This document shows, piece by piece, positions 1 to 9,020 of a stretch of 64,000 bases of DNA. Every line of letters begins with the position of its first letter. Positions within the stretch are counted from its first letter, which is position 1. The stretch comes from UBA1952 sp965200035 (lineage in GTDB: Bacteria; Bacteroidota; Bacteroidia; Chitinophagales; Chitinophagaceae): assembly GCA_965200035.1 (NCBI GenBank), contig OZ241334.1, forward strand, positions 1,364,001-1,428,000. Direction: 5' to 3'. The translations under genes were made by a program, and so were the position numbers. The notes beneath the pieces were generated by a model. That model saw only the letters and a program-made list of their open reading frames with translations, had not been told where the DNA came from and searched no databases.

Positions 1-976
1 ATGACCGCTGCGTATCACAGCCGATATAGTCATCAAATGCATAACCAAGATCGGCATCAGTCCATGTAGCCATATAAGTCTTGGTCAAATTCAGTGTACC
101 ACGGTTAATAAGGCGGTAATTAATGAATGTAGCATCATTCATATAATCTTTGGTAGCATAAGCGAAGGTGCTGGTTTGGATTTCCATACCAATAGTACCT
201 GTTTGCGTTTCTGTCTTCACACCACCGGCATCATTGAATACCCACCAGGCATACTGATCACCGAAGATATCCGGATAGTCACCATTGCGCCAGTTATATT
301 TTCCGTCACCATCCACATCAATAAACGGAGCATAGGTATTAATACCTGACCGGGTATCAAGATAAGTACCTACAACTGAAGGAAAAGCACCACTTCTACC
401 TACCGCATCACCGTTACCTGCTGCAGGCCACTGCTTGATATCGTTATATATTGGATCATCAGGGGTAACACCTGCTTTAAGCAGTGCGTTAAATGCCAGG
501 ATGTCTGATTTATTTACTTTCCAGATTTTATCCCACTCTGTACAAGTAGCTTTATCAATGGTTGCATTCTGGAGATCAAGTGGACCAGGCCAATAATCAT
601 TACCTGTTTGGCGATAAGTCTGCGCACAAACTTTAAGGTTGTTTTGCTCATCATAACCACCAACCCAGATAGAGCCGGCAAACAATGAATTCTTACCAGA
701 TCCCTTTGGCACTTCATATTTAGCAGTGCTTGTACCACGATCATACCACATATCACCACCGTTCATCAATCTGGCACGTACATTGTTGATATCAATATCA
801 ACACTTGCGGATGCCTGATCACATAAAGCAGCTGTACCTCTGAGGCCGGTACCAGTAGGGGCGGTACCCCGGTGCCCTGTACTATTTGCATTAGGTAAAG
901 CGTTTGCAGAAAGTGCGATACCTGCGATAGCTATCGATGCAAATGCTTTATAAATGCGTGTTCTAATATTTAACAT
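1..976 (-). CDS. Secreted surface protein, C-terminus cut off by the window edge
   Basis: An open minus-strand frame runs from an ATG at 976 to the window edge (325 codons, no stop). The N-terminus (MLNIRTRIYKAFASIAIAG, then ALSANALPNA) is a Sec signal peptide. The body is rich in Gly, Asp, Asn and Tyr, with stretches such as SIWVGGYDEQNN, DVDGDGKYNW (calcium-loop-like) and DADLGYAFDDYIGCD. It resembles large secreted Bacteroidota proteins that usually end in a T9SS sorting domain, but that end lies outside the window. The gene begins 26 bp after the TonB-dependent receptor stop, so the two are probably one transcript. A surface partner role is inferred from this context only; no enzymatic domain is visible. 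Confidence 0.75.
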   Translation of the reverse strand, partial: MLNIRTRIYKAFASIAIAGIALSANALPNANSTGHRGTAPTGTGLRGTAALCDQASASVDIDINNVRARLMNGGDMWYDRGTSTAKYEVPKGSGKNSLFAGSIWVGGYDEQNNLKVCAQTYRQTGNDYWPGPLDLQNATIDKATCTEWDKIWKVNKSDILAFNALLKAGVTPDDPIYNDIKQWPAAGNGDAVGRSGAFPSVVGTYLDTRSGINTYAPFIDVDGDGKYNWRNGDYPDIFGDQYAWWVFNDAGGVKTETQTGTIGMEIQTSTFAYATKDYMNDATFINYRLINRGTLNLTKTYMATWTDADLGYAFDDYIGCDTQRS

Positions 977-1002
977 ATAATACAATCTTTTCGATTCGAT
1001 TA

Positions 1003-4000
1003 TTAGAAATTCAATTTCAGACCAAGTACAATTGTACGTGGGTTATTCAGCTTATTTATATCCTGAGTTCTCAGATGATAAAGATCTTTGTAAGATTGAA
1101 TGTCCTGCTTTTGATTAGCTACTGTTTGGCCTTGTGCAGTTGTCAAATAACCATCATCAGTTGGACTACCCGTAAATCCATAAACACCAACTATATCCTT
1201 TGTATTCAGCAGATTTTGCACATAACAGAATATATTAAAAGTAAGTCCTGGCTTGCGGCCAATCATATCGTCAGATGACTTTTTACCAAAGTTCAATGTA
1301 AAGTCCTTATCGACATTCAAATCGAACATATAGTGCCACGGCAGACGAGAAGCGTTTACGCCGCCTTCGATTACACCACCACTATTACCATAGCTGATCG
1401 GGTTTGAGTATCTTGTATAAGGTTCACCACTACGTGTACGGAAAATCAGTGAGGCGCCGGCATTCTGAAGGAAATGACTGCTACCAATCATAGGTCCCTC
1501 ATCTGTTCTGTAACGATAATCTATCGTTGTATTGATATTATGACGGGAATCATTAGTCAGCGGGAATAAATTCCGTGAATTTGGAAGGCCTGCTGAGATA
1601 TAACTAGCTAGTACACTGCTACCAGAAACAATATTACCATCACCAGCATTGCTTGAGCTTGCATCTGAACCGGTACCTTCGTTGAACGAAAGGGTATAGT
1701 TGATCAACATGCTGATTGGTGATTTACCAAGACGGCGCAGATCATAGCTAAGTGAGAAACCCTTATAGGTTGAAAAGTCTCTGTTTCCGTAGGTATAGTA
1801 AGTAGTTGGATACGCATCATAATAGCTGCGAATCTGAATCTGGTCTTTACGGCCTTTAAAGAATGCATTTAATGTTACAGACGAATTCTTGCCCAATTGT
1901 TGTTGGAAACCAACCTGATAATCGATTACTTTTTCCGGCTTCAAATCAGGGTTGCCGATAATGCTGGAAGCGTTCTCCTGCAATAAAAGATAATCCAATG
2001 GGGTAGCGAAGTTAGTGCCACCGGGTGATGTAGAAACGGGTCTCATTACCAATACGTCATAGTGTGCATAAAACAAAGCACGTTCGTTCAGCGGGAATGA
2101 GAAGTTAATACGAGGCATTACGTTCACTTGCGGCTTATAATCTGTAAAAGTAAGATTTGGATTATAGGATTCATCTTTAATAGATGGTACTGTTCCGCTT
2201 GCCGACTTTTGTAACCACGGTTGAAGATTGCTGCTGTTTGTGCTTGTCTTCAGTACATCAGGATTTTGCACTTCTGTACCATTTTTATCATACCATGTAT
2301 CACCATTACGGTAACCAATTACAGTAGGATTCACAGAGCCATTTTCACCAACATACACTACATAATTGCTGCCGATATTTGCAGGTACAACAGTACCATT
2401 CGTAATGTCAGCAACTGTCTTAATAGGCAGAAGTGAATAAGGATCTTTCAGCACTTTGGTATTGGCATCAAAACGCTCAACACGTACACCCAATGTAATC
2501 AGGAAGTCTTTGAACTGGATATAATCAGACAAATAACCTGCAATATAGTTTGGACGATAAGCACCTATTGGACGGGTAAGGAAAGAACCTGTTGGATCTT
2601 TCTTAGTCCAGAAGTCATTAAAGTTTACAGTACCTGTCTCGCGGTTGCCCATCCAGTCATAGCCAAAGTATTCTGCACGTTTCTGACCATTCAGCCACAG
2701 ATCATCCGGTGCAAACATATCCAGAGAGTATGTGTTTGGACCATATTCGTCTGTATTGATATAGTCCGAGTTACTTTTATTCAGTTTAGTACGCAGATTT
2801 TTATCAAACTGAGTCTGAAACTCTGATCTTACAAGACGGTCATAGACAATAGTGTCATTAGGTCCTACTACAACTCTACCAGAACGAACATCATCCGGAG
2901 TATAGCGAACACCATTCTTAACAATGTAAGCAGGCACGGTATCCTGAATTTCAGAAAGGTTTACCACATTGTTTGTCAACTGGCGCATTAGTCCCCATAA
3001 AGCAGAACCATTCACAGAGTAATAGCGCTCATTACGCTGCTGATAGTAAAGACCCAATTCAATTGAATGCTTAGTACGCTTATAATTATAATCAAAAGCG
3101 GCATCAACAGTTACAGCGATCTGGTCATTGTTGCTTTTATTCCAGCCGGTCGGGGCGCGTCCTACATTCTGCCAGAGATTGTAAGCCTTATCCGGAAGAT
3201 CACCATTTCTCAGGCCTTTACCACCTGCAATGTCATTGATAGATGTTGTTGGGGTTGGCGTAATATTAAAATAGTCTGTTGTATAGTTAGACATGATCGG
3301 ATTTAAATCCGAAGGTGTATATCTGATACCTGTTGGACGGAAGCCAGTAAGTCTCACACCGTATATACCCAATCCATCATCATATCCTGGGACAAAAGTT
3401 GAATCATACAACTGCTCAAACTTGCCTACATAGCCATAGTCAAAGGTATTTTGCTTATGGTTCCTATCTTGGGTAGTGACGTAGTCCTTTTGATAATCTG
3501 CCTGGATTGTGTAATAAGCATTACTGATAGAGCTTTTACCACTATCGCTAGCACCTGATGCAAATTTTTGGGTAAAACGTATAAAACCGCGACCTGATAT
3601 AGCATTTCTTCTGGCTTGCCCGTCAGATGTGAATGCGGTATAATCCTGATCATAATTTGAGCGTTCGTAGCCATTCATAGTAGCGCCGGCTACGATATTC
3701 AACTTATCCGTAAGCGGGAAGATCAGCTTGCCGGCAAGCTGGCCTCTTTTATAGTCCATGCCGGGCCGACGTTTTTGAGCCGTCAAGTCGCTTTCTTTAA
3801 TTGACTCTGTCGCATAATAGGTTGCAGGATTACCACTGTTATTTGGCAGTCTGGTCAGTGGATGAGCTTCGAGTTCAGCAAGCTTATCGCCGCTAAGTAC
3901 GTAGTTCTTGTAATAGGAAGGATTTTCATCTTTTCCGTATTCTGCCTGGCCATCAAGTGTAAAACCAAGGATTGGCCTCTTTGTGGTTGAGTCGATACGC

Positions 4001-4803
4001 TTGCTCCACAATGGACCGGCAAGATTGAAAGAACCGAGGTTATTGTTGTAACCGTCTATAGAGTGCTGCAAACGAACACCACCACGCAATTTTGGCGTTA
4101 TACCTTTTGTAGTAATAGTTACGATACCACCGGTCGCATCACCATAACGAGCAGGAATACCGCTGGTATAGGTTGATACCTGATCTACAGAACCCTGAGC
4201 CTGATCGGCAAATTGAGCATTGCCCGCAGCGAGCATTACACCATCTACTATCACAGTCGTATTAGTACCGCGGCCACCACCAAGACTAAGTGTACCGCTT
4301 CTTCTTTGCTGATAACCCTGAGTAGTCAGACCCGCCATTTCAATCTGGCTTGTAGTTGGAGCATGCTCCAACTCATCAGCTGTTCTCATGCCATGTGGCG
4401 GCGCTTTAAAATCAATGAGTGGCTTTTTGAATGGCTTTACAGCTGTCACAACCACATCTTTACCACCGGTAGCACTTGTGCTGGCCGAGGTATTCATTTT
4501 GTTATTTACAGTAGCAATCGCATCTGCACCAACCTGTACGCCCGGAACGACGTCTCTAAAGTTGAGGTAAGTAAATGTTACCGTATAAGTACCCGGAGGC
4601 ACGGGGGCAACAGTATAATTGCCATCAAAATCAGTCAGGCCACTACCTACAGGCAGATTGCCCTGGGTAACGTTGACCACTGCATTGATGATGGGATTGC
4701 CGGATTGATCTGTTAAGGCACCTTGTATACGACTAATCGCAAACGCCGCACTAGACACACACACGAGCAACAAAACAAAAAAGGAACGTAATGTTAATTT
4801 CAT
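1003..4803 (-). CDS. TonB-dependent outer-membrane receptor with carboxypeptidase-regulatory-like N-terminal domain
   Basis: Outer-membrane beta-barrel transporter of about 1266 aa, driven by TonB. The ATG at 4803 begins MKLTLRSFFVLLLVCVSSA, a signal peptide; the frame stays open to a TTG at 4827, but the ATG fits the signal better. Next come a carboxypeptidase-D regulatory-like Ig fold (RIQGALTDQSGNPI to about residue 95), a plug domain (TTVIVDGVMLAAGN, YGDATGGIVTITTKG), a long barrel with many aromatic strands, and a terminal Phe (GLKLNF), as expected for BAM recognition. The substrate cannot be read from sequence. There is no SusD partner: the downstream gene is a different secreted protein. 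A weak -7 element lies at 4838-4845. Confidence 0.93.
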   Translation of the reverse strand: MKLTLRSFFVLLLVCVSSAAFAISRIQGALTDQSGNPIINAVVNVTQGNLPVGSGLTDFDGNYTVAPVPPGTYTVTFTYLNFRDVVPGVQVGADAIATVNNKMNTSASTSATGGKDVVVTAVKPFKKPLIDFKAPPHGMRTADELEHAPTTSQIEMAGLTTQGYQQRRSGTLSLGGGRGTNTTVIVDGVMLAAGNAQFADQAQGSVDQVSTYTSGIPARYGDATGGIVTITTKGITPKLRGGVRLQHSIDGYNNNLGSFNLAGPLWSKRIDSTTKRPILGFTLDGQAEYGKDENPSYYKNYVLSGDKLAELEAHPLTRLPNNSGNPATYYATESIKESDLTAQKRRPGMDYKRGQLAGKLIFPLTDKLNIVAGATMNGYERSNYDQDYTAFTSDGQARRNAISGRGFIRFTQKFASGASDSGKSSISNAYYTIQADYQKDYVTTQDRNHKQNTFDYGYVGKFEQLYDSTFVPGYDDGLGIYGVRLTGFRPTGIRYTPSDLNPIMSNYTTDYFNITPTPTTSINDIAGGKGLRNGDLPDKAYNLWQNVGRAPTGWNKSNNDQIAVTVDAAFDYNYKRTKHSIELGLYYQQRNERYYSVNGSALWGLMRQLTNNVVNLSEIQDTVPAYIVKNGVRYTPDDVRSGRVVVGPNDTIVYDRLVRSEFQTQFDKNLRTKLNKSNSDYINTDEYGPNTYSLDMFAPDDLWLNGQKRAEYFGYDWMGNRETGTVNFNDFWTKKDPTGSFLTRPIGAYRPNYIAGYLSDYIQFKDFLITLGVRVERFDANTKVLKDPYSLLPIKTVADITNGTVVPANIGSNYVVYVGENGSVNPTVIGYRNGDTWYDKNGTEVQNPDVLKTSTNSSNLQPWLQKSASGTVPSIKDESYNPNLTFTDYKPQVNVMPRINFSFPLNERALFYAHYDVLVMRPVSTSPGGTNFATPLDYLLLQENASSIIGNPDLKPEKVIDYQVGFQQQLGKNSSVTLNAFFKGRKDQIQIRSYYDAYPTTYYTYGNRDFSTYKGFSLSYDLRRLGKSPISMLINYTLSFNEGTGSDASSSNAGDGNIVSGSSVLASYISAGLPNSRNLFPLTNDSRHNINTTIDYRYRTDEGPMIGSSHFLQNAGASLIFRTRSGEPYTRYSNPISYGNSGGVIEGGVNASRLPWHYMFDLNVDKDFTLNFGKKSSDDMIGRKPGLTFNIFCYVQNLLNTKDIVGVYGFTGSPTDDGYLTTAQGQTVANQKQDIQSYKDLYHLRTQDINKLNNPRTIVLGLKLNF

Positions 4804-4837
4804 ACCCTGTTTAGATAATTTTGTCAATTGAGGGCGG

Positions 4838-4845
4838 TAAAGATA
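4838..4845 (-). promoter_or_regulatory. Possible -7 element for the TonB receptor operon
   Basis: Minus strand reads TATCTTTA, one mismatch from the Bacteroidota TAnnTTTG element, 34 bp before the ATG at 4803 and followed by CCGCC, as at other promoters in this window. Confidence 0.4.
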
Positions 4846-4913
4846 AAAATTTCTGTTAAAGAAATTCCGCCCACTTTAATTTATTTGTCTAACAACTGTC
4901 TTTTTACTGGTTA

Positions 4914-5846
4914 CTAACTTGTTATCAGCTTGCGTAAAAGCACATAACTCATTTTATACAATGCTTCAAAGCTATATCCCGCAATATGGGGGGTAATAAT
5001 TACTTGTGGCATGCCTACTATTGTGTCCAAAATATTCCGCTCTTTATTCCCCATTTTATTCAAAGGCTCCTCCGGCCATACATCCACTCCTGCTCCCTTA
5101 ATCTTTCCGTTTTCCAGACCTTCCAATAATGTTTCTGAATCAACTACTTCTCCTCTTGACGTATTGATAAGAACAAACCTTTGGTGCATCTGTAACAAAA
5201 AATTAGCGTTAACATAATGCCGCGTGTCGTTATTGATTGGTACATGAAAGCTGACAATGGCAGCCTGATCAAAAACAGGCTGCAGGTCACTGCATAAAGT
5301 CACATAAGAGGGCATGTTTTCCTGAGGATTTTTATCATAGGCTAAGATATTCATATCGAAGCCCTGCAGTTTACGTGCGAATGCACGCCCTGTATTTCCA
5401 AAGCCGATAATTGCTATTGTCTGACCTTCGAGCTCGGTACCACGATTTTCTTCCCTCAACCACATACCCTGAGCCACTTCATTGGCGCTATGGTGAATGC
5501 GCTTGGTAAGGCCCAGTAACAGACCCAGGGCGTGTTCTGCCACTGCATTGCTGTTCCCTTCGGGACTGCTTACACAGCGGATGCCTTTCATCTGCGCATA
5601 AGGCACATCGATCACTTCCATACCGCTTCCCATTCGCCCGATCCATTGCAAATGCTGGGCTGCATCGATTATCGCTGCATTGATCTGCAGTCTTGTGGAT
5701 GTAATGATGCCCGTGCAATCTGTTACCAATGAAATAGCTTCTTCCTGAGTGATTTTTTCTTTTATGATCAACTCATAGCCCTCCTTTTCCAAACCCTCTT
5801 TCAGCACGGAATGTACCGGCGCTGCAATCAAAACCTTTCCTTTCAA
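4914..5846 (-). CDS. D-isomer-specific 2-hydroxyacid dehydrogenase (NAD-binding)
   Basis: 310-aa NAD(P)-dependent 2-hydroxyacid dehydrogenase of the SerA/PdxB-like superfamily. The Rossmann motif is IIGFGNTGRAFARKL (about residue 145). Catalytic residues are visible as Arg in INTSRGEVVD, Glu in WPEEPLN and His in TPHIAGYSFEA. It lacks the C-terminal ACT domain of long phosphoglycerate dehydrogenases, so the substrate (3-phosphoglycerate, glyoxylate or another 2-oxoacid) is open. The start is a TTG at 5844-5846 that overlaps the rsmA stop codon by four bases, so it is probably translationally coupled to rsmA. The first in-frame ATG would remove part of the N-terminal substrate domain. Confidence 0.88.
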   Translation of the reverse strand: MKGKVLIAAPVHSVLKEGLEKEGYELIIKEKITQEEAISLVTDCTGIITSTRLQINAAIIDAAQHLQWIGRMGSGMEVIDVPYAQMKGIRCVSSPEGNSNAVAEHALGLLLGLTKRIHHSANEVAQGMWLREENRGTELEGQTIAIIGFGNTGRAFARKLQGFDMNILAYDKNPQENMPSYVTLCSDLQPVFDQAAIVSFHVPINNDTRHYVNANFLLQMHQRFVLINTSRGEVVDSETLLEGLENGKIKGAGVDVWPEEPLNKMGNKERNILDTIVGMPQVIITPHIAGYSFEALYKMSYVLLRKLITS

Positions 5847-6598
5847 ACCATATATTTTTTATAGAGTCCGGCAAACTGCTCTACACTTAACTGTTCTGCC
5901 CTTTGCGTCAAGATCGGATCTTCCAGCGCTTCCGGCATCAGGGTTCCGCGCAGTGCATTCCGCAGTGTTTTTCTGCGCTGGTTAAAGGCTGCTTTCACCA
6001 GTCTGGTAAAGGCTTTCTTATTATTGATGTGATATGGATTCCCGATTCTGGTGCAGCGGAGAACCCCGCTCATCACATTCGGCGGTGGAGTAAAGCATCC
6101 GGGCGGTACATCAAACAGGTAATCTATCTTATAATAGGCCTGCAACAGCACGCTCAGTATGCCATACGTTTTACTTCCCGGAGCTGCAGCAATGCGCTGC
6201 GCTACTTCTTTCTGAAACATTCCAATCACTTCCTCCACACTTTCCTCCCACTCCAAAACCCGAAACATGATCGGCGATGAAATATTATACGGGAAGTTAC
6301 CAATGATGCTGAAGCTGCCGTCATAAGGGCTCGTTATCTGCAGCACATCCGACTCAATAATTTTTCCCCTGATATCCGGGTAAGTTTTTTCGAGGTATTC
6401 TACCTTCTCACGATCTATTTCAACAGCCTTGTAGTGAATTTCTTTCCACTCAAGAAGATACTTGGTAATGGCACCGCCGCCGGGCCCGACCTCCAGCAGT
6501 TGCATACCCGGCTTCCGGTCCACGGCATCTACTACCTTCCGGCACATTTGCTCATCGTGCAGAAAGTGCTGCCCGAGGCTTTTCTTCAGTGTGTACAT
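5843..6598 (-). CDS. rsmA: 16S rRNA (adenine1518/1519-N6)-dimethyltransferase
   Basis: RsmA (KsgA) dimethylates two adjacent adenosines in the 3' terminal helix of 16S rRNA with SAM, a late step in 30S assembly. The hallmark N-terminus KKSLGQHFLHDE is followed by the SAM-binding loop LEVGPGGGAIT and the catalytic motif IGNFPYNISSPI (NFPY at about residue 105). The tail QRRKTLRNAL is the family's C-terminal RNA-binding signature. The ATG at 6598 (MYTLKKSLGQ) gives a normal length of 251 aa; the frame extends to a TTG at 6619. It is divergent from the aminopeptidase gene, and its stop overlaps the dehydrogenase start. Confidence 0.97.
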   Translation of the reverse strand: MYTLKKSLGQHFLHDEQMCRKVVDAVDRKPGMQLLEVGPGGGAITKYLLEWKEIHYKAVEIDREKVEYLEKTYPDIRGKIIESDVLQITSPYDGSFSIIGNFPYNISSPIMFRVLEWEESVEEVIGMFQKEVAQRIAAAPGSKTYGILSVLLQAYYKIDYLFDVPPGCFTPPPNVMSGVLRCTRIGNPYHINNKKAFTRLVKAAFNQRRKTLRNALRGTLMPEALEDPILTQRAEQLSVEQFAGLYKKYMV

Positions 6599-6737
6599 CT
6601 TGACTGTAAAATGCAACAATTAAAACATAAAAACGCCAATTTTTTCAGGATGAATAAGACTTGCTTGTCTTGCAAATGCTCTAATGCCATAGCTGTTTGT
6701 TGTAGTGCTCATACCTGTAATGAGAACCGCTGTTGCT

Positions 6738-6745
6738 TATATTTG
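6738..6745 (+). promoter_or_regulatory. -7 element of the leucyl aminopeptidase gene
   Basis: Perfect TATATTTG (TAnnTTTG consensus) ending only 4 bp before the ATG at 6750. This fixes the start codon choice and implies a leaderless or nearly leaderless mRNA. Confidence 0.7.
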
Positions 6746-6749
6746 CTTC

Positions 6750-8183
6750 ATGCAATTCAAGATCCAGTCCAAGCCAGGCAAAGGGCACCAGCTATACATC
6801 ATTGATACTCCGGAAGCGCTGAAAACACTTGATCTTACTGATCAGGAAAGAGCGTACGCAACCACTTCGATCAAGAATGATCAGACCCTGATTTCTATCA
6901 ATCACTACAGCCAGCAACTGTTTATTTATGTGATTAAGTCTAAGAAAACGGATTGGCAGACTGCGGAAAGCATTCGTAAAGGCGGTGCTCTCTTAGGCCT
7001 GGTGCTTCAAAGCTATAAAGCCGGCGACATTACCATACACAACCACAGCGCTATTTCAAAAGCTTCTTTTGTGCTGGCTCAAGGCTTAGCATTGGGAGCT
7101 TATCAGTTCCTGAAATACCGCAGCGAAGCTGCAAAGCTGGAGCATGCGCTGAAGACGATCTGCTTTTCCCGCAACGCCATTACAGTAAAAGAAGTAGATG
7201 AGCTTACCATCCTCACAGAAGCTGTTTACAGAGCACGCACATTAGTCAATGAGCCATTGAATGCACTGAGCGCAGTGCAGCTTTCCAAAGAGATCAGCAG
7301 CCTGGGCAAAGAGGCCGGCTTTAAAGTAACCGTACTGAATAAAGAGCAGATTGTAAAAGAAGGCATGGGCGGCATTCTTGCTGTGAACAGAGGTTCTATA
7401 GCGCCACCTACGTTTACTGTTATGGAATACAAGCCTAAAAAAACGCTGAACAAGCAACCGATTGTGCTGGTGGGCAAAGGCGTAGTCTACGATACTGGCG
7501 GCCTCTCCCTCAAGCCTACGCCCAATTCCATGGACCGGATGAAGAGCGATATGAGCGGTGCCGCACTGGTAAGTGCGGCTATGTACGCTATCGCAAAAAT
7601 GCAGTTGCCGCTGCACGTGATTGCGCTTGTACCGGCTACAGATAACAGGCCGGGCGAAGATGCTTATGTGCCGGGCGATGTGATCCGGATGTACAGCGGC
7701 ACTACCGTTGAAGTATTAAATACAGATGCCGAAGGGCGACTGATACTGGCCGATGCACTGCATTGGGCAAAGCGGTATAAACCTGAAGTAGTGTTTGATT
7801 TTGCAACACTTACAGGCGCTGCCAGCGCTGCCGTAGGTGAGCATGGCATTGTATGCATGGGCACTGCGGATGATAAAGTCAAGTCTGCCCTCGCCGCAAG
7901 CGGATACAACCAATACGAACGGCTGGTAGAATACCCATTGTGGGATGAATACGGCGACCAGATCAAGAGCGATATTGCAGACCTTAAAAACATCGGCGGA
8001 CCTACAGGTGGCGCTATCACCGCAGGCAAATTCCTGGAGCATTTCACCGGCTATCCATGGATGCATTTTGATATTGCCGGCGTATCATTTGCTACTGCCA
8101 AGCGCGGCTATATGTCGGTCGGCGGTACGGCTTACGGCTTGCGCATGCTAATGGATTACCTGATAAACTACGGCTCTGCCTGA
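6750..8183 (+). CDS. pepA: Leucyl aminopeptidase, M17 family
   Basis: Cytosolic dinuclear-metal aminopeptidase of about 477 aa that removes N-terminal residues from peptides. The M17 signature NTDAEGRL begins at residue 324 from this start. Other metal-binding and catalytic residues sit in VLVGKGVVYDTGGLSLKP (Lys and Asp), in MKSDMSGAA and in the Asp/Glu of the signature; the Arg of EGRL is catalytic. The N-terminal non-catalytic macro-like domain is present. The open frame extends to a GTG at 6705 and an ATG at 6720, but a perfect -7 element at 6738-6745 lies inside that extension, so the ATG at 6750 (MQFKIQSK) is preferred. Monocistronic, followed by a hairpin terminator. Confidence 0.95.
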   Translation: MQFKIQSKPGKGHQLYIIDTPEALKTLDLTDQERAYATTSIKNDQTLISINHYSQQLFIYVIKSKKTDWQTAESIRKGGALLGLVLQSYKAGDITIHNHSAISKASFVLAQGLALGAYQFLKYRSEAAKLEHALKTICFSRNAITVKEVDELTILTEAVYRARTLVNEPLNALSAVQLSKEISSLGKEAGFKVTVLNKEQIVKEGMGGILAVNRGSIAPPTFTVMEYKPKKTLNKQPIVLVGKGVVYDTGGLSLKPTPNSMDRMKSDMSGAALVSAAMYAIAKMQLPLHVIALVPATDNRPGEDAYVPGDVIRMYSGTTVEVLNTDAEGRLILADALHWAKRYKPEVVFDFATLTGAASAAVGEHGIVCMGTADDKVKSALAASGYNQYERLVEYPLWDEYGDQIKSDIADLKNIGGPTGGAITAGKFLEHFTGYPWMHFDIAGVSFATAKRGYMSVGGTAYGLRMLMDYLINYGSA

Positions 8184-8209
8184 TCAATGCCAGATAGTCA
8201 AAAAAGGTG

Positions 8210-8246
8210 AAGTGCCGGTAGAGCTCAAGCTTTGCCGGCACTTTTA
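8210..8246. terminator. Hairpin terminator between convergent genes
   Basis: Stem AAGTGCCGG (8210-8218) pairs with CCGGCACTT (8235-8243), followed by TTT. The 16-nt loop includes GAGCTCAAGC. Serves pepA and possibly the convergent DUF5683 gene. Confidence 0.75.
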
Positions 8247-8266
8247 TATTAGTAGCAAAACGAAGG

Positions 8267-8923
8267 TTACTTCCAATTCATCACCAGTCCCAGACCAACG
8301 CCTCCTGTTGGTGTGCCTACCGGTGCCATGCGCATCGATAAACTGGGCGAAACGTCGAAATTCCGGAGGTGGGCAAAGGCAAGCGCATCAATGACCTGTA
8401 AAGCATATCCTACGCCGGTCAATAGATAGGTGAGATCCAGGTTTTTCTTGTAATAATCCTGAAGCGTCTGTAAGTCGGTGGTAGATCTGCCAAAAGTATT
8501 TTCATCTTCATAGCTCGGATTGGTCAGTCTGGATACATAGGCTTTCCGGTATTTCCGGTATTGGTTGGTATTATCTATCAGGAAGTAAGTAGCTACTCCT
8601 GCAAGGCCATATACGACCGGTACTTTCCAGTATTGGCGGTTATAAATCTGACCGCTGCCGGGCAGGATAGCAGCAAACAGCGCGGATTTCTTAGGCTTCG
8701 GCTGAAAGGGCACTTTTACAGCAGGATTCTGCTCCGGTGCGACAGGAACAGCTTCCGATACCTGAGTCCGCTCTTGCAATTCAACCTGCTTACGGTCTGT
8801 AAGCGTATCGGGTAAGATCGTATTAAGCGAAGTATCCGGCAATGCTTGTCCCATGCATTGCTGGCCTGCCGATAGCAGAAACAGTACGCTCCAAAAGATC
8901 AATAACCGGAAACTCTTGTTCAT
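8267..8923 (-). CDS. DUF5683 domain protein, secreted/membrane
   Basis: 218-aa protein with a signal peptide (SFRLLIFWSVLFLLSAGQQ), a Pro/Glu-rich linker, and the conserved DUF5683 block: KPKKSALFAAILPGSGQIYN, then YWKVPVVYGLAGVATYF, NQYRKYRKAY and LTYLLTGVGYALQVIDALAFAH. The GSGQIYN plus hydrophobic-helix pattern suggests two or three membrane-associated helices at the envelope. Function is unknown for the family; it is common in Bacteroidota. It has its own perfect -7 element and is separated from the upstream protease by a strong terminator, so it is its own unit. Confidence 0.85.
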   Translation of the reverse strand: MNKSFRLLIFWSVLFLLSAGQQCMGQALPDTSLNTILPDTLTDRKQVELQERTQVSEAVPVAPEQNPAVKVPFQPKPKKSALFAAILPGSGQIYNRQYWKVPVVYGLAGVATYFLIDNTNQYRKYRKAYVSRLTNPSYEDENTFGRSTTDLQTLQDYYKKNLDLTYLLTGVGYALQVIDALAFAHLRNFDVSPSLSMRMAPVGTPTGGVGLGLVMNWK

Positions 8924-8931
8924 AGAGGCGG

Positions 8932-8939
8932 CAAAGTTA
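8932..8939 (-). promoter_or_regulatory. -7 element of the DUF5683 gene
   Basis: Minus strand TAACTTTG, a perfect TAnnTTTG match, 8 bp before the ATG at 8923 and followed by CCGCC. Confidence 0.65.
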
Positions 8940-8969
8940 AAGTCTTTCTCAGTTATACCGCTTTGCTAA

Positions 8970-8997
8970 AAAAGGCGGCGCTTGGGCGCCGCCTTTT
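8970..8997 (-). terminator. Strong terminator after the S41 protease gene
   Basis: Perfect stem GGCGGCGC (8974-8981) with GCGCCGCC (8986-8993), 4-nt loop, flanked by AAAA and TTTT so that it can act on both strands. It ends the protease transcript just before the DUF5683 promoter. Confidence 0.9.
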
Positions 8998-9020
8998 AAG
9001 CTTGATTAAGAAAGCTATGC